12,222 nucleotides of DNA from Alphaproteobacteria bacterium (GCA_030425945.1 JAUHZL010000044.1:1-12222), one strand, 5' to 3'; positions 1 through 6,976 are shown, counted from the first letter of the stretch. Notes: generated by a model not told the origin, from the letters alone. Numbers and translations are program-made.

Positions 1-155
1 ATCCGCTCTACCGGATCGAGAAGCGTCCGAAGCTCGCCAATCGGCAGGGGCAATACAGTGTCGTGGGCCTCGATGGCCAGATCCTGCGCCGGGGACACGA
101 TCTGCGCACCGTGCTGCGCGTCCTCGAACGCAAGCTGATCCGCCCGGTCGACTGA
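1..155 (+). CDS. DUF2794 family protein, C-terminal fragment
   Basis: This is the last ~50 codons of a gene that starts before the window. The frame opens at position 3 and stops at TGA 153-155. The visible peptide begins PLYRIEKRPKLANRQGQY, continues with a VVGLDGQIL segment and ends VLRVLERKLIRPVD. I recognise this as the conserved C-terminal half of the DUF2794 family, small proteins of about 110-120 residues found across alphaproteobacteria. No biochemical role has been assigned to the family. The gene converges on the NlpC/P60 gene with only 4 bp between the two stop codons. The family call rests on remembered similarity, because the N-terminus is not available. Confidence 0.7.
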   Translation, partial: PLYRIEKRPKLANRQGQYSVVGLDGQILRRGHDLRTVLRVLERKLIRPVD

Positions 156-163
156 CGCGTCAG
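152..163. repeat. 12-bp perfect palindrome holding both stop codons
   Basis: CTGACGCGTCAG is its own reverse complement. It contains the TGA stop of the plus-strand DUF2794 gene (153-155) and the TGA stop of the minus-strand NlpC/P60 gene (160-162). No T-run follows on either side, so it is not a classical intrinsic terminator. It could act as a small bidirectional end structure or be a by-product of closely convergent stops. Confidence 0.6.
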
Positions 164-984
164 GGGCGCCGCCGCGCCGTGATCGGACCGAACTCGCGCG
201 CTAGGATGCGGGCTTCCGCCTCGGCCAGGGGTTCCGCCGCCACAGCCATGTGCCAGGCATTGGCGTGAATCACCGTCACCGGGTCCAGCATCATCCCGAC
301 ATGCCCGGACCAGAACACCAGGTCGCCGCGCCGGAGCGCGGCGTCGGCGGGCAGCGCCGTGCCGACCTCGGCCTCCTGCATGTCGCTGTCCCGAGGGCAG
401 GGCAGCCCGCAGGCGAGAAAGGCCAGTTGCACCAGCCCGGAGCAGTCGATCCCGCTGCCGGAATTGCCGCCCCAGAGATACGGCGTCCCGAGAAACCGCT
501 CGGCCATCGTCGCGGGATCGCGCGGCAGGGACCCGAGCGGCGTCAGGTGGCGCAGAGGTACCCAGCCGTCCGGCGTGGCCGCATAGCCGTCGTCCTCGCC
601 GGTCACCTGGAGGCGGCTGCCGAAGCTGAGGGTCTGCCGGGCCCCGGTCTTGAGCCCCGGCCCGGCATAGAGGTGGCTCTGGCGTGCGGTAACGAGATGA
701 GTCGGGGTCCGCAGGTCCCCGAGCGCCGGGGTTTCGGCATACCCGACATAGCCGTCCAAGGCGCAGCGCAGGAAGGTCCAGGCGCCGTGATCGGCAATCC
801 GCGTCACCGGCTCGCCGAACAGAAGCTCGCGGTCCAGCGCGCCGCCGGGCGTGGCCCGCAGCCCGGTGACCGGTACGATCATCTGCGCCGGGTCGCCGGG
901 GACGAAACGCGCGGCCTCCACCCGCCCGCGCAGGTTGTTGAGCGCGGTTGTGCCGTCGAACGGCCAGCGTCGCCGGTCGGTCAC
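160..984 (-). CDS. NlpC/P60 (C40) peptidase with two SH3b-like domains
   Basis: The product is a predicted 274-aa cysteine peptidase. The catalytic domain occupies roughly residues 155-274, with nucleophile C181 in a GIDCSG motif, H228 in GHVG and a third polar residue H240 in VIHANAW. Upstream are two SH3b-like segments, about residues 38-85 and 98-148. This layout resembles YkfC-type gamma-D-glutamyl-L-diamino-acid peptidases, which act on murein peptides with a free N-terminal L-Ala. No signal peptide is visible, so a cytoplasmic recycling role is more likely than cell separation. The GTG start at 984 is chosen because its GTGA overlaps the stop of the upstream aminopeptidase by 4 nt, a typical translational-coupling arrangement, and because the sequence before it in this frame is the aminopeptidase's shadow. 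The family call is firm; the substrate is inferred. Confidence 0.9.
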   Translation of the reverse strand: MTDRRRWPFDGTTALNNLRGRVEAARFVPGDPAQMIVPVTGLRATPGGALDRELLFGEPVTRIADHGAWTFLRCALDGYVGYAETPALGDLRTPTHLVTARQSHLYAGPGLKTGARQTLSFGSRLQVTGEDDGYAATPDGWVPLRHLTPLGSLPRDPATMAERFLGTPYLWGGNSGSGIDCSGLVQLAFLACGLPCPRDSDMQEAEVGTALPADAALRRGDLVFWSGHVGMMLDPVTVIHANAWHMAVAAEPLAEAEARILAREFGPITARRRP

Positions 985-2384
985 CCGGGAAGCCCCTGCG
1001 CCAGCACGTCGAGCAGCGCCCGCGCGCCTTGCCCGACGCCGCCCTTGGGCCGGGCGGGGGCCGGGCTCGGCTGCCAACCGTAGATGTCGAAATGCAGGTA
1101 GGGCCGCGCCGCCGTGAAGCGCCGGAGGAACAGCGCCGCGGTGATCGATCCGGCCATGCCGCCCGAGGGCGCGTTGTCGAGGTCCGCGATGCCCGGCTCG
1201 ATCAGGGCTTCGTAGGGCGCGTGGAACGGCATCCGCCAGACCGGGTCTCGGACCCGGCCGGCGGCCTCCGACAGGGCTAACGCCAGTGCGTCGCTGTCGG
1301 TGTAGAAGGGCGCCAGGTCCGGGCCGACCGCCACCCGGGCCGCCCCGGTCAGCGTGGCCATCGACACGATCAGGTCCGGCGTCTCCTCGGCGGCAAGGGC
1401 CAGCGCATCGGCGAGGACGAGGCGGCCTTCGGCGTCCGTGTTGTTGATCTCGACCGTCAGCCCGTTGCGTGCGGTCAGGATGTCGCCGGGGCGGAATGCA
1501 TTGCCCGCCACGCTGTTCTCGACGGCCGGGATCAGCACCCTCAGCCGCAGGTCGAGGCGCAGCCGGCAGATCATCTCGGCGAGGCCCAGCACCGTGGCGG
1601 CCCCGCCCATGTCCTTCTTCATCAGCGCCATCGAGCTTCCGGGCTTCAGGTTCAGCCCCCCGGTGTCGAAGACGACGCCCTTGCCGACCAGCGTGATGGC
1701 CGGGCCGGTTCCGCCGAAGCGCAGGTCGATCAGGCGCGGTGCACGGTCGGAGGCGCGTCCGACCGCATGGATCAGCGGCAGGTTCTCCGCGATCAGGTCG
1801 TCGCCCGTGGTGACGCGGGCCTGCCCGCCGTGCCGGACCGCAAGCGCCCGTGCCGCTGCTTCCAGCTCGGCGGGACCCATGTCGTTGGCCGGGGTGTTGA
1901 TCAACTCGCGCGTCAGGAATTCGCCCGCGGCGATGCTTTCGATCCGTCGCCCGTCGATGCCGTCGGGTGTCACGAGGCCCGGCGCCGTCGCAGCGGCCGT
2001 GTCCTTGCGGCGGTCGTAGCGATAACCCGCGAGAAGCCAGCCGAGCGCCGCTTCCGCCCGGTCGTCCGGGCCGAGGCTGTCGTCGAGGCGGTAGGTGCCC
2101 CCCGGCACGGCCGCCGCGACCGCGCCGAGGGCGAAGCGGGTGCGGGCCCGCGCCTCCGGGGTGCCGCGCGCGACGACGACGCACGCGATGCGACCATCCT
2201 CTGCGGGGATCACGGCGTGGCTGCCGGGCGTTCCCTTCAGCGCGGTGGCCGTCAGCCAGGTCCGCTGGGCCGGGCTCAGCCGGTCCGCGAGCAGCGGATC
2301 ATCGATCCCGGTGACGGGAAGAACGGGAATGGCATCGGGCGTCGGGTCGGCAAAGCGCGGGGCTTGGGTATCAGGGTCGAACAT
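981..2384 (-). CDS. Leucyl aminopeptidase family protein (M17)
   Basis: This is a 467-aa M17 zinc/manganese aminopeptidase that removes N-terminal residues from peptides in the cytoplasm. The M17 signature NTDAEGRL lies at 315-322. All active-site residues of E. coli PepA have counterparts at a constant offset of 35: metal ligands K235, D240, D258, D317 and E319, and catalytic K247 and R321. The N-terminal domain (about 1-130) is divergent, as is usual. The C-terminus reads HFDIYGW, typical of the alphaproteobacterial branch rather than of PepA itself. The ATG at 2384 is preceded by GGAGA at good spacing; the longer upstream extension looks non-coding. The gene is followed by the NlpC/P60 gene with a 4-nt overlap and preceded after 58 bp by a small gene on the same strand. 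A PepB/PepA-type symbol is not assigned because orthology is unclear. Confidence 0.93.
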   Translation of the reverse strand: MFDPDTQAPRFADPTPDAIPVLPVTGIDDPLLADRLSPAQRTWLTATALKGTPGSHAVIPAEDGRIACVVVARGTPEARARTRFALGAVAAAVPGGTYRLDDSLGPDDRAEAALGWLLAGYRYDRRKDTAAATAPGLVTPDGIDGRRIESIAAGEFLTRELINTPANDMGPAELEAAARALAVRHGGQARVTTGDDLIAENLPLIHAVGRASDRAPRLIDLRFGGTGPAITLVGKGVVFDTGGLNLKPGSSMALMKKDMGGAATVLGLAEMICRLRLDLRLRVLIPAVENSVAGNAFRPGDILTARNGLTVEINNTDAEGRLVLADALALAAEETPDLIVSMATLTGAARVAVGPDLAPFYTDSDALALALSEAAGRVRDPVWRMPFHAPYEALIEPGIADLDNAPSGGMAGSITAALFLRRFTAARPYLHFDIYGWQPSPAPARPKGGVGQGARALLDVLAQGLPG

Positions 2385-2442
2385 GATGTCTCCGGCAGGC
2401 GATGCCGGAAGCCTAGGTCGCCCGCCTGCCAAGGCCAAGGGC

Positions 2443-2856
2443 CTACCCCAGCGGTTCCGCCAGCTCGCGACAGCTCCGGGCCGAGCCCGAGCAATGCCGG
2501 GCAAGCCGATGCAGGACGGCCCCCGCGGCGACCGTATCGCCGGTCTTGGCGCAGTGTTGCAGGTCGCGCCCGATCATTGCGCAACTGGCAAGGCCGGAGG
2601 CCCGCGCCAGCCGGATCACATCCTCGGCGAGCGCCGAGACGCGAAGCATCTGACCGGCCTGCAAGGCGCGGAACAGGTCATCCTGCAGCGGACCCAGCTT
2701 GCCGATGGTGCTGGCCATCTGGGTGCGGGCCTTGGCCTCCCCCAGCCCCACGACCAGTTCGATCCAGCGATCGTAGTCGATCCGCGGCTGCTCGCTGAGG
2801 ATCAGGTAGGTTGGGCCCGTCCGTTCCCGTCGGGCCGGATCATCGCGATCGGTCAT
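2443..2856 (-). CDS. Hypothetical 137-aa helical protein (possible degenerate Hpt-like fold)
   Basis: I do not recognise this protein with confidence. It is predicted to be mostly helical, soluble and without a signal peptide. Residues 28-137 are rich in Ala, Leu and Arg, with regular hydrophobic spacing. The segment 76-120 (from ALAEDVIRLARASGLASCAM to the VLHRLARH stretch) loosely follows the helix pattern of histidine phosphotransfer domains. However, the position where the phospho-accepting His of HxLKGS would be expected carries Arg, so any Hpt relation would be a non-phosphorylatable one. It carries four Cys (C92, C102, C122, C129). The ATG at 2856 has a weak GA-rich Shine-Dalgarno. It lies 58 bp upstream of the aminopeptidase on the same strand, so the two are probably co-transcribed. 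It diverges from carbonic anhydrase across 137 bp. Confidence 0.7.
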   Translation of the reverse strand: MTDRDDPARRERTGPTYLILSEQPRIDYDRWIELVVGLGEAKARTQMASTIGKLGPLQDDLFRALQAGQMLRVSALAEDVIRLARASGLASCAMIGRDLQHCAKTGDTVAAGAVLHRLARHCSGSARSCRELAEPLG

Positions 2857-2993
2857 TGTCTCGCCCTCGTCCCAGTCACACCCACCGTCCTGTCTGACCG
2901 AAAGAGGTGAAGGACTTGTTGTCGCCGCCGGGCCTTCTGCCTCGCGTTTTCGGAAAAAGCCGCTAAACCGGAGGGTGGACGGAGAGGCACGAC
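2857..2993. other. Divergent intergenic region (unknown gene / carbonic anhydrase)
   Basis: This 137-bp gap separates two divergent starts, so it should hold promoters in both directions. The only clear element is the carbonic anhydrase ribosome binding site GGAGAGG at 2981-2987. I could not pick out convincing -35/-10 pairs or an operator palindrome. Confidence 0.5.
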
Positions 2994-3644
2994 ATGCAAC
3001 TTGCGAAACCGCTGCCCAAGTACATGGAACAGCGCTATCACGGGTGGCGGGCGACCACCTATGACGAGAACAAGTTCTGGTACCAGCGCCTCGAGGAAGA
3101 GGGGCAGCGTCCCCGGGCGATGATTATCTCGTGCTGCGACAGCCGGGTGAATGCCACGTCGATCTTCGGGGCGGACGCGGGCGAGTTGTTCATTCATCGC
3201 AACATCGCCAACCTCGTGCCGCCCTACAATCCGGACGGCGATCACCACGGGACCTCGGCTGCCGTCGAATACGCCGTGCAGCACCTGAAGGTCGCCCATC
3301 TTCTGGTGATCGGGCATTCCAGTTGCGGCGGCGTGCGCGGGTGCATGGACATGTGCGAGGGGCATGCTCCGGAACTGGAGAAGCAGAGCAGTTTCATCGG
3401 GCGCTGGCTGGACATTCTCCGGCCCGGGTGGGAGCGGGTCTCGGGCATCAACGAGGCCGCCGACCGGGCGCGCGCGCTCGAACAGGAATCGGTGGTGATC
3501 TCGCTGGAAAACCTGATGAGCTTTCCCTACATTGCCGCCGCCGTCGAGGAAGGCCGCTTGACCCTGCATGGCCTCTGGGCCGAGATCGGCAACGGGCGGT
3601 TGCACAGCTACGACCCCGGGAAGGGCAATTTCACCCCGGTCTGA
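2994..3644 (+). CDS. Beta-class carbonic anhydrase
   Basis: The 216-aa product is a zinc enzyme that interconverts CO2 and bicarbonate. It supplies bicarbonate for carboxylases and balances CO2/pH in the cytoplasm. Zinc ligands are visible as C48 in the CCDSRV motif, H108 in VIGHSSCGG and C111. The D49-R51 dyad that controls the active site is intact. The segment FIHRNIANLVPP (67-78) and the length are typical of the beta class. No signal peptide is visible. The ATG at 2994 follows a strong GGAGAGG Shine-Dalgarno at 2981-2987. The neighbours do not suggest a carboxysome or transport context; it looks like a stand-alone housekeeping copy. A symbol such as can or cynT is not given, because the sequence does not discriminate between subfamilies. 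Confidence 0.95.
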   Translation: MQLAKPLPKYMEQRYHGWRATTYDENKFWYQRLEEEGQRPRAMIISCCDSRVNATSIFGADAGELFIHRNIANLVPPYNPDGDHHGTSAAVEYAVQHLKVAHLLVIGHSSCGGVRGCMDMCEGHAPELEKQSSFIGRWLDILRPGWERVSGINEAADRARALEQESVVISLENLMSFPYIAAAVEEGRLTLHGLWAEIGNGRLHSYDPGKGNFTPV

Positions 3645-3695
3645 GGCCCGCAGCCGTTCACGGATCATTAACCGAGCCCCTCGCAGGATGCGGGC

Positions 3696-3974
3696 ATGAT
3701 GAGCCATGAAACCCGCCTCCGTCTGTCCGACCCTGTCCTGCGCGCGGCCTGCGATCTCGCCGCCGCCCGGGGGGTCTCTCTTGCGCAAGTGATCCGGGAT
3801 GCCCTCGCCGCCGAACTGCGGCGCGCCCGGGCAAACCCGCCGCCGCCGGTGGCCCGGACCGACTATGTCCAGCGCCCGACCCGGTCGCCCTATTTCCTGA
3901 ACGACGCCGTTGGCGGTCCGGTGTTCATGTCCGGGCCGCGTCAGTCCGGCACCGAGGACGTCATCGGGTTCTGA
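3696..3974 (+). CDS. Small ribbon-helix-helix-like protein, 92 aa
   Basis: This is a small unknown protein. Residues 5-45 (LRLSDPVLRAACDLAAARG then VSLAQVIRDALAAELRRA) fit the beta-helix-helix pattern of ribbon-helix-helix (CopG/Arc-like) domains: a short strand, a first helix, a turn at RGVS and a second helix. Such domains usually bind DNA as dimers. The remainder (46-92) is Pro/Arg-rich and looks unstructured, ending GTEDVIGF. There are two in-frame ATG codons, 3696 and 3699. The first is reported; AGGATG about 8 nt upstream could serve as its Shine-Dalgarno. It follows carbonic anhydrase by 51 bp on the same strand and may be co-transcribed with it. No toxin-like partner is adjacent, so an antitoxin role is not supported. 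The coding call is fairly sure; the fold is inferred. Confidence 0.7.
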   Translation: MMSHETRLRLSDPVLRAACDLAAARGVSLAQVIRDALAAELRRARANPPPPVARTDYVQRPTRSPYFLNDAVGGPVFMSGPRQSGTEDVIGF

Positions 3975-3984
3975 GCCGCCTCAG
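3971..3984. repeat. Inverted repeat spanning the stops of two convergent small genes
   Basis: CTGAG-CCGC-CTCAG has 5-bp arms and a 4-nt loop. One arm contains the TGA stop of the 92-aa gene (3972-3974). The other contains the TGA stop of the minus-strand 66-aa gene (3981-3983). No T-tract follows, so terminator activity is uncertain. Confidence 0.45.
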
Positions 3985-4181
3985 GACTTGCGCAGGGCGG
4001 GCGTTGCGAGGGCCGGGAGTTCCTCGCGCAGGAGGGCTTCGACCTCCCGCCGGTCGAGCCGCGGCCGTGCCGGCCGACGCTGCCTCGGTGGTGCTGCCGA
4101 CGGGCCGGGGGCGGAGGCCCACCCGGCCGGCACGAGGTCATGAAGCCGGGCCGGGGTCCCGATCACCAAGGCAATACGCAT
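3981..4181 (-). CDS. Hypothetical 66-aa protein
   Basis: I do not recognise this small protein. It starts MRIALVIGTPARLHDLVPAG, passes through a Pro/Ala/Arg-rich middle (25-42) that looks flexible, and ends in an amphipathic helix-like segment, LDRREVEALLREELPAL (43-59). Coding evidence is a good GAGGAG Shine-Dalgarno 8 nt before the ATG at 4181, strongly GC-biased third codon positions, and a neat fit between asd upstream and the convergent 92-aa gene downstream (6 bp between stops). Alternative frames across the same stretch lack a ribosome binding site. It lies 138 bp downstream of asd on the same strand and could be its distal operon partner or have its own promoter. No function is proposed. 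Confidence 0.55.
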   Translation of the reverse strand: MRIALVIGTPARLHDLVPAGWASAPGPSAAPPRQRRPARPRLDRREVEALLREELPALATPALRKS

Positions 4182-4319
4182 GTCCGCTGCTCCTCTCTGT
4201 CATCGGACACGTTCTGGAGCCAGACGCGCCGAGTCGCATCGATGCAGGCGGACAAGACTCCCGCTCTTTAGATAGCGGAATCCTATCCGAAAGGACGGTC
4301 GGACGATGTGAGCGGGGCC
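4182..4319. other. Intergenic region between asd and the 66-aa gene
   Basis: Both flanking genes are on the minus strand. The stretch is AT-richer than its surroundings. It contains the interrupted inverted repeat GATAG-N7-CTATC (4271-4287) and two GANTC sites (4256-4260 and 4278-4282), the methylation target of CcrM in alphaproteobacteria. A weak hairpin TCCGA-N8-TCGGA sits at 4286-4303, shortly after the asd stop, without a T-run. This may be a promoter/operator zone for the 66-aa gene, but no clean -35/-10 pair stands out. Confidence 0.35.
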
Positions 4320-5342
4320 TCAGCCCTTCTTCAGGCAGCGCTGCCCGAGGACCTCGGCGATCTGCACGGCGTTCAGCGCGGCCCCCTTGCGCAGGTTGTC
4401 GGACACGCACCAGAGGTTCAGACCGTTGTCGATGGTCGAGTCCTGGCGGATGCGGCTGATGAACGTCGCATAGTCCCCGACGCATTCGATCGGCGTGATG
4501 TAGCCACCGGCCTCGCGCTTGTCGACGACCATGATCCCGGGCGCCTCGCGGAGGATGTCGCGGGCCTCGTCCTCGTCAAGAAAGTCCTCGAACTCGATGT
4601 TGATCGATTCCGAATGGCCAACGAAGACCGGCACGCGCACGCAGGTGGCGGTCACCTTGATCTTGGGATCGAGGATCTTCTTGGTCTCCGCGACCATCTT
4701 CCACTCTTCCTTGGTCGAGCCGTCGTCGAGGAAGACGTCGATGTGCGGGATCACGTTGAAGGCGATCTGCTTCTGGAACTTCTTCGGCGGCACCTCGGAG
4801 GTCGGGTTGTAGACCGCCTTGGTCTGGTCCCAAAGCTCGTCCATCCCTTCCTTGCCCGCGCCGGACACCGACTGGTAGGTCGAGACCACGACGCGCTTGA
4901 TCTTCGCGCGGTCGTGCAGGGGTTTCAGCGCCACGACCATCTGCGCGGTCGAGCAGTTCGGGTTCGCGATGATGTTCTTCTTCGTGTAGCCCGTGACCCC
5001 GTCGGCGTTCACCTCGGGCACGATCAGCGGAACGTCGGGGTCGTAGCGATAGAGCGACGAGTTGTCGATCACCACGCAGCCTGCCGCGGCGGCCTTGGGC
5101 GCGTATTCCCTGGTGGCGTCGGACCCGATGGCAAAGAGCGCCATGTCCCAGCCGGCGAAGTCGAAGGTGGCCAGATCGCGGGTCTTCAGCGTCTTGTCGC
5201 CGTAGCTTACCTCGGTCCCGAGGGACCGGCGCGACGCGAGGGCTGCGACCTCGTCCGCGGGAAAGCCGCGCTCTGCGAGAATGTTCAGCATTTCCCGGCC
5301 CACGTTGCCGGTGGCGCCCGCGACGACAACTTTGTAGCCCAT
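4320..5342 (-). CDS. asd: Aspartate-semialdehyde dehydrogenase
   Basis: The 340-aa product catalyses the NADPH-dependent reduction of beta-aspartyl phosphate to aspartate semialdehyde. This is the branch point to lysine/diaminopimelate, threonine and methionine, and the enzyme is cytoplasmic. The N-terminal Rossmann motif GATGNVG lies at 9-15. The catalytic cysteine is C130 in NPNCST, the orienting Gln is Q157 in QSVSGAG, and R236 and H243 (GHSES) complete the active site. Length and the internal QTKAVYN and EVPPKKF insert match the Gram-negative/alphaproteobacterial form. The ATG at 5342 follows AAGGAGAAGG, a strong Shine-Dalgarno. It is transcribed divergently from the ATP-grasp operon across 203 bp. 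No other lysine-pathway genes are nearby. Nothing appears missing or frameshifted. Confidence 0.97.
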   Translation of the reverse strand: MGYKVVVAGATGNVGREMLNILAERGFPADEVAALASRRSLGTEVSYGDKTLKTRDLATFDFAGWDMALFAIGSDATREYAPKAAAAGCVVIDNSSLYRYDPDVPLIVPEVNADGVTGYTKKNIIANPNCSTAQMVVALKPLHDRAKIKRVVVSTYQSVSGAGKEGMDELWDQTKAVYNPTSEVPPKKFQKQIAFNVIPHIDVFLDDGSTKEEWKMVAETKKILDPKIKVTATCVRVPVFVGHSESINIEFEDFLDEDEARDILREAPGIMVVDKREAGGYITPIECVGDYATFISRIRQDSTIDNGLNLWCVSDNLRKGAALNAVQIAEVLGQRCLKKG

Positions 5343-5420
5343 CCGAACCTTCTCCTTCTCTGACGGGGTTCACGGCGCCCCATAGCGGATCGCCACGGAG
5401 GCGAAAAGGGGGGTGACCCA

Positions 5421-5435
5421 CGCGACGATGTCGCG
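5421..5435. repeat. Inverted repeat CGCGAC-N3-GTCGCG
   Basis: Perfect 6-bp arms sit around a 3-bp centre, directly beside the AT-rich stretch of the divergent asd/ATP-grasp intergenic region. This is a plausible protein-binding site, but I know of no regulator with this consensus. Confidence 0.4.
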
Positions 5436-5480
5436 ATCGCCCAAAAACAAGGCAAAGAGATTAATTCGTATGCGCTACGG

Positions 5481-5498
5481 GGCGCCGCGCCCGGCGCC
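5481..5498. repeat. GC-rich hairpin in the leader of the ATP-grasp operon
   Basis: GGCGCCG and CGGCGCC form a perfect 7-bp stem with a CGCC loop, 47 nt upstream of the ATG at 5546. No T-run follows, so it is not an intrinsic terminator. It could shape the 5' untranslated region or stabilise the transcript. Confidence 0.45.
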
Positions 5499-5545
5499 GA
5501 TCCGCGGTATCTTGCGGCGGCCCGGATTCCGGATAGCGTCACAGC

Positions 5546-6973
5546 ATGACCGACAGGCGCATCTTCGACGAAATGACAGGGGACGGATCAGGCACGGTCC
5601 GCGACCCGTATACCAACTATAACGAGTGGTTCGCCGAGGAAGATCCGAAGCGCCTGCACCGGAAAGCGCAGGAGGCCGAAAGCGTCTTTCGGCTGTCCGG
5701 GATCACCTTCAACGTCTATGGCCGGGCCGAGGCCGACGAGCGGCTGATCCCCTTCGACATCGTGCCGCGGATCCTGTCGGCGCGGGAGTGGACCCGCCTC
5801 AGCCGCGGGATCGAGCAGCGCGTGCGCGCCGTGAACGCCTTCCTCCACGACATCTACCACCGGCAGGAGATCATCAAGGCAGGGCGCCTGCCGGCCGAGA
5901 TGATCGCGCAGAACGAGGCGTTCCTGCCCCAGATGATCGGCGTCACGCCCCCCGGCGGCGTCTACACCCATATCGTCGGCACCGATCTGGTGCGCACCGG
6001 CGAGGACGAGTTCTACGTGCTCGAGGACAACGCCCGCACGCCGTCCGGCGTCTCCTACATGCTGGAGAACCGCGAGACGATGCTGCAGATGTTCCCCGAG
6101 CTGTTCATCCGGAACCGGGTGCAGCCGGTCTCGAACTATCCGCGTCTCCTGCGGCGCTCGCTGTCGGAGTGCGCGCCCCAGTGCTGCACCGGCGCGCCGA
6201 CGGTGGCGATCCTGACCCCGGGCATCCACAACTCGGCCTATTTCGAGCACTCGTTCCTCGCCGACCAGATGAGCGTCGAGCTTGTCGAGGGGCATGACCT
6301 GAAGCTGGTCGATGGCCGCATCGCGATGCGCACGACCCGGGGCTACCAGCCGATTGACGTGCTGTACCGCCGGGTGGACGACGACTTTCTCGACCCGCTC
6401 AACTTCCGGCCCGACTCGATGCTGGGCATTCCCGGGATCATGGACGTCTACCGGTCGGGCGGGATCACCATCGCGAATGCCCCCGGGACGGGGATCGCGG
6501 ATGACAAGGCGATCTACTCCTACATGCCGGATATCGTCGAGTTCTACACCGGCGAGAAGGCGATCCTGTCGAACGTGCCGACCTGGCGCTGCAATGAGCC
6601 GGATTCGCTGGCCTATGTGCTGGAACACCTCTCCGAGCTTGTCGTGAAGGAGGTGCACGGGTCCGGCGGCTACGGGATGCTGGTCGGCCCCGCCGCCAGC
6701 AAGAAGGAACTCGCCGCGTTCCGGGACAAGCTGACCGCGAAGCCCGGCAACTACATCGCCCAGCCGACGCTGTCGCTGTCGACCGTCCCGATCTTCACGA
6801 AGTCCGGACTGGCCCCCCGCCACGTCGATCTTCGACCGTTCGCGCTGGTCTCGCCCAACCGGGTGGACATCACGCCGGGCGGCCTGACGCGGGTGGCGCT
6901 GAAGCAGGGGTCGCTGGTGGTGAACTCGTCGCAGGGCGGGGGCACCAAGGACACCTGGGTTCTGGAGGAATAG
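5546..6973 (+). CDS. Circularly permuted ATP-grasp protein (type 2)
   Basis: This 475-aa protein belongs to the circularly permuted ATP-grasp family (old DUF404/DUF407). Members are predicted to be amide- or peptide-bond-forming ligases that activate a carboxylate with ATP; the true substrate is not known. Visible family motifs are DNARTPSGVSYMLENR (161-176), the Gly-rich nucleotide loop KEVHGSGGYGMLVG (368-381), VDLRPFAL (427-434), GGLTRVA (445-451) and the C-terminal NSSQGGGTKDTWV (460-472). Length is normal and no signal peptide is present. The ATG at 5546 has only a weak Shine-Dalgarno, but the N-terminus (RIFDEM, then NYNEWF) matches the family's usual beginning. It is the first gene of a four-gene operon, with 3 bp to the alpha-E gene. 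The partners suggest a peptide-tagging or small-peptide pathway linked to Anbu. Confidence 0.93.
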   Translation: MTDRRIFDEMTGDGSGTVRDPYTNYNEWFAEEDPKRLHRKAQEAESVFRLSGITFNVYGRAEADERLIPFDIVPRILSAREWTRLSRGIEQRVRAVNAFLHDIYHRQEIIKAGRLPAEMIAQNEAFLPQMIGVTPPGGVYTHIVGTDLVRTGEDEFYVLEDNARTPSGVSYMLENRETMLQMFPELFIRNRVQPVSNYPRLLRRSLSECAPQCCTGAPTVAILTPGIHNSAYFEHSFLADQMSVELVEGHDLKLVDGRIAMRTTRGYQPIDVLYRRVDDDFLDPLNFRPDSMLGIPGIMDVYRSGGITIANAPGTGIADDKAIYSYMPDIVEFYTGEKAILSNVPTWRCNEPDSLAYVLEHLSELVVKEVHGSGGYGMLVGPAASKKELAAFRDKLTAKPGNYIAQPTLSLSTVPIFTKSGLAPRHVDLRPFALVSPNRVDITPGGLTRVALKQGSLVVNSSQGGGTKDTWVLEE

Positions 6974-6976
6974 CCG

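Larger units (their letters stand above)
5343..5545. promoter_or_regulatory. Divergent promoter region between asd and the Anbu operon
   Basis: This 203-bp gap must drive asd leftwards and the four-gene operon rightwards. It contains an AT-rich core (about 5441-5470), the inverted repeat CGCGAC-GAT-GTCGCG at 5421-5435, and a perfect 7-bp stem GGCGCCG-CGCC-CGGCGCC at 5481-5498. The second lies 47 nt before the ATP-grasp start and would be in its 5' leader if transcription begins in the AT-rich core. I could not assign firm -35/-10 boxes. Confidence 0.5.

Noticed and set aside
985..2184. Long N-terminal extension of the NlpC/P60 reading frame
   Set aside because: The extension is the out-of-frame shadow of the aminopeptidase and is Arg/Gly/Pro-rich. 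The GTG at 984 with a 4-nt overlap is the natural start.
2853..3788. 311-codon frame antisense to carbonic anhydrase
   Set aside because: It covers the whole carbonic anhydrase gene, whose zinc-binding residues and ribosome binding site are intact on the plus strand.
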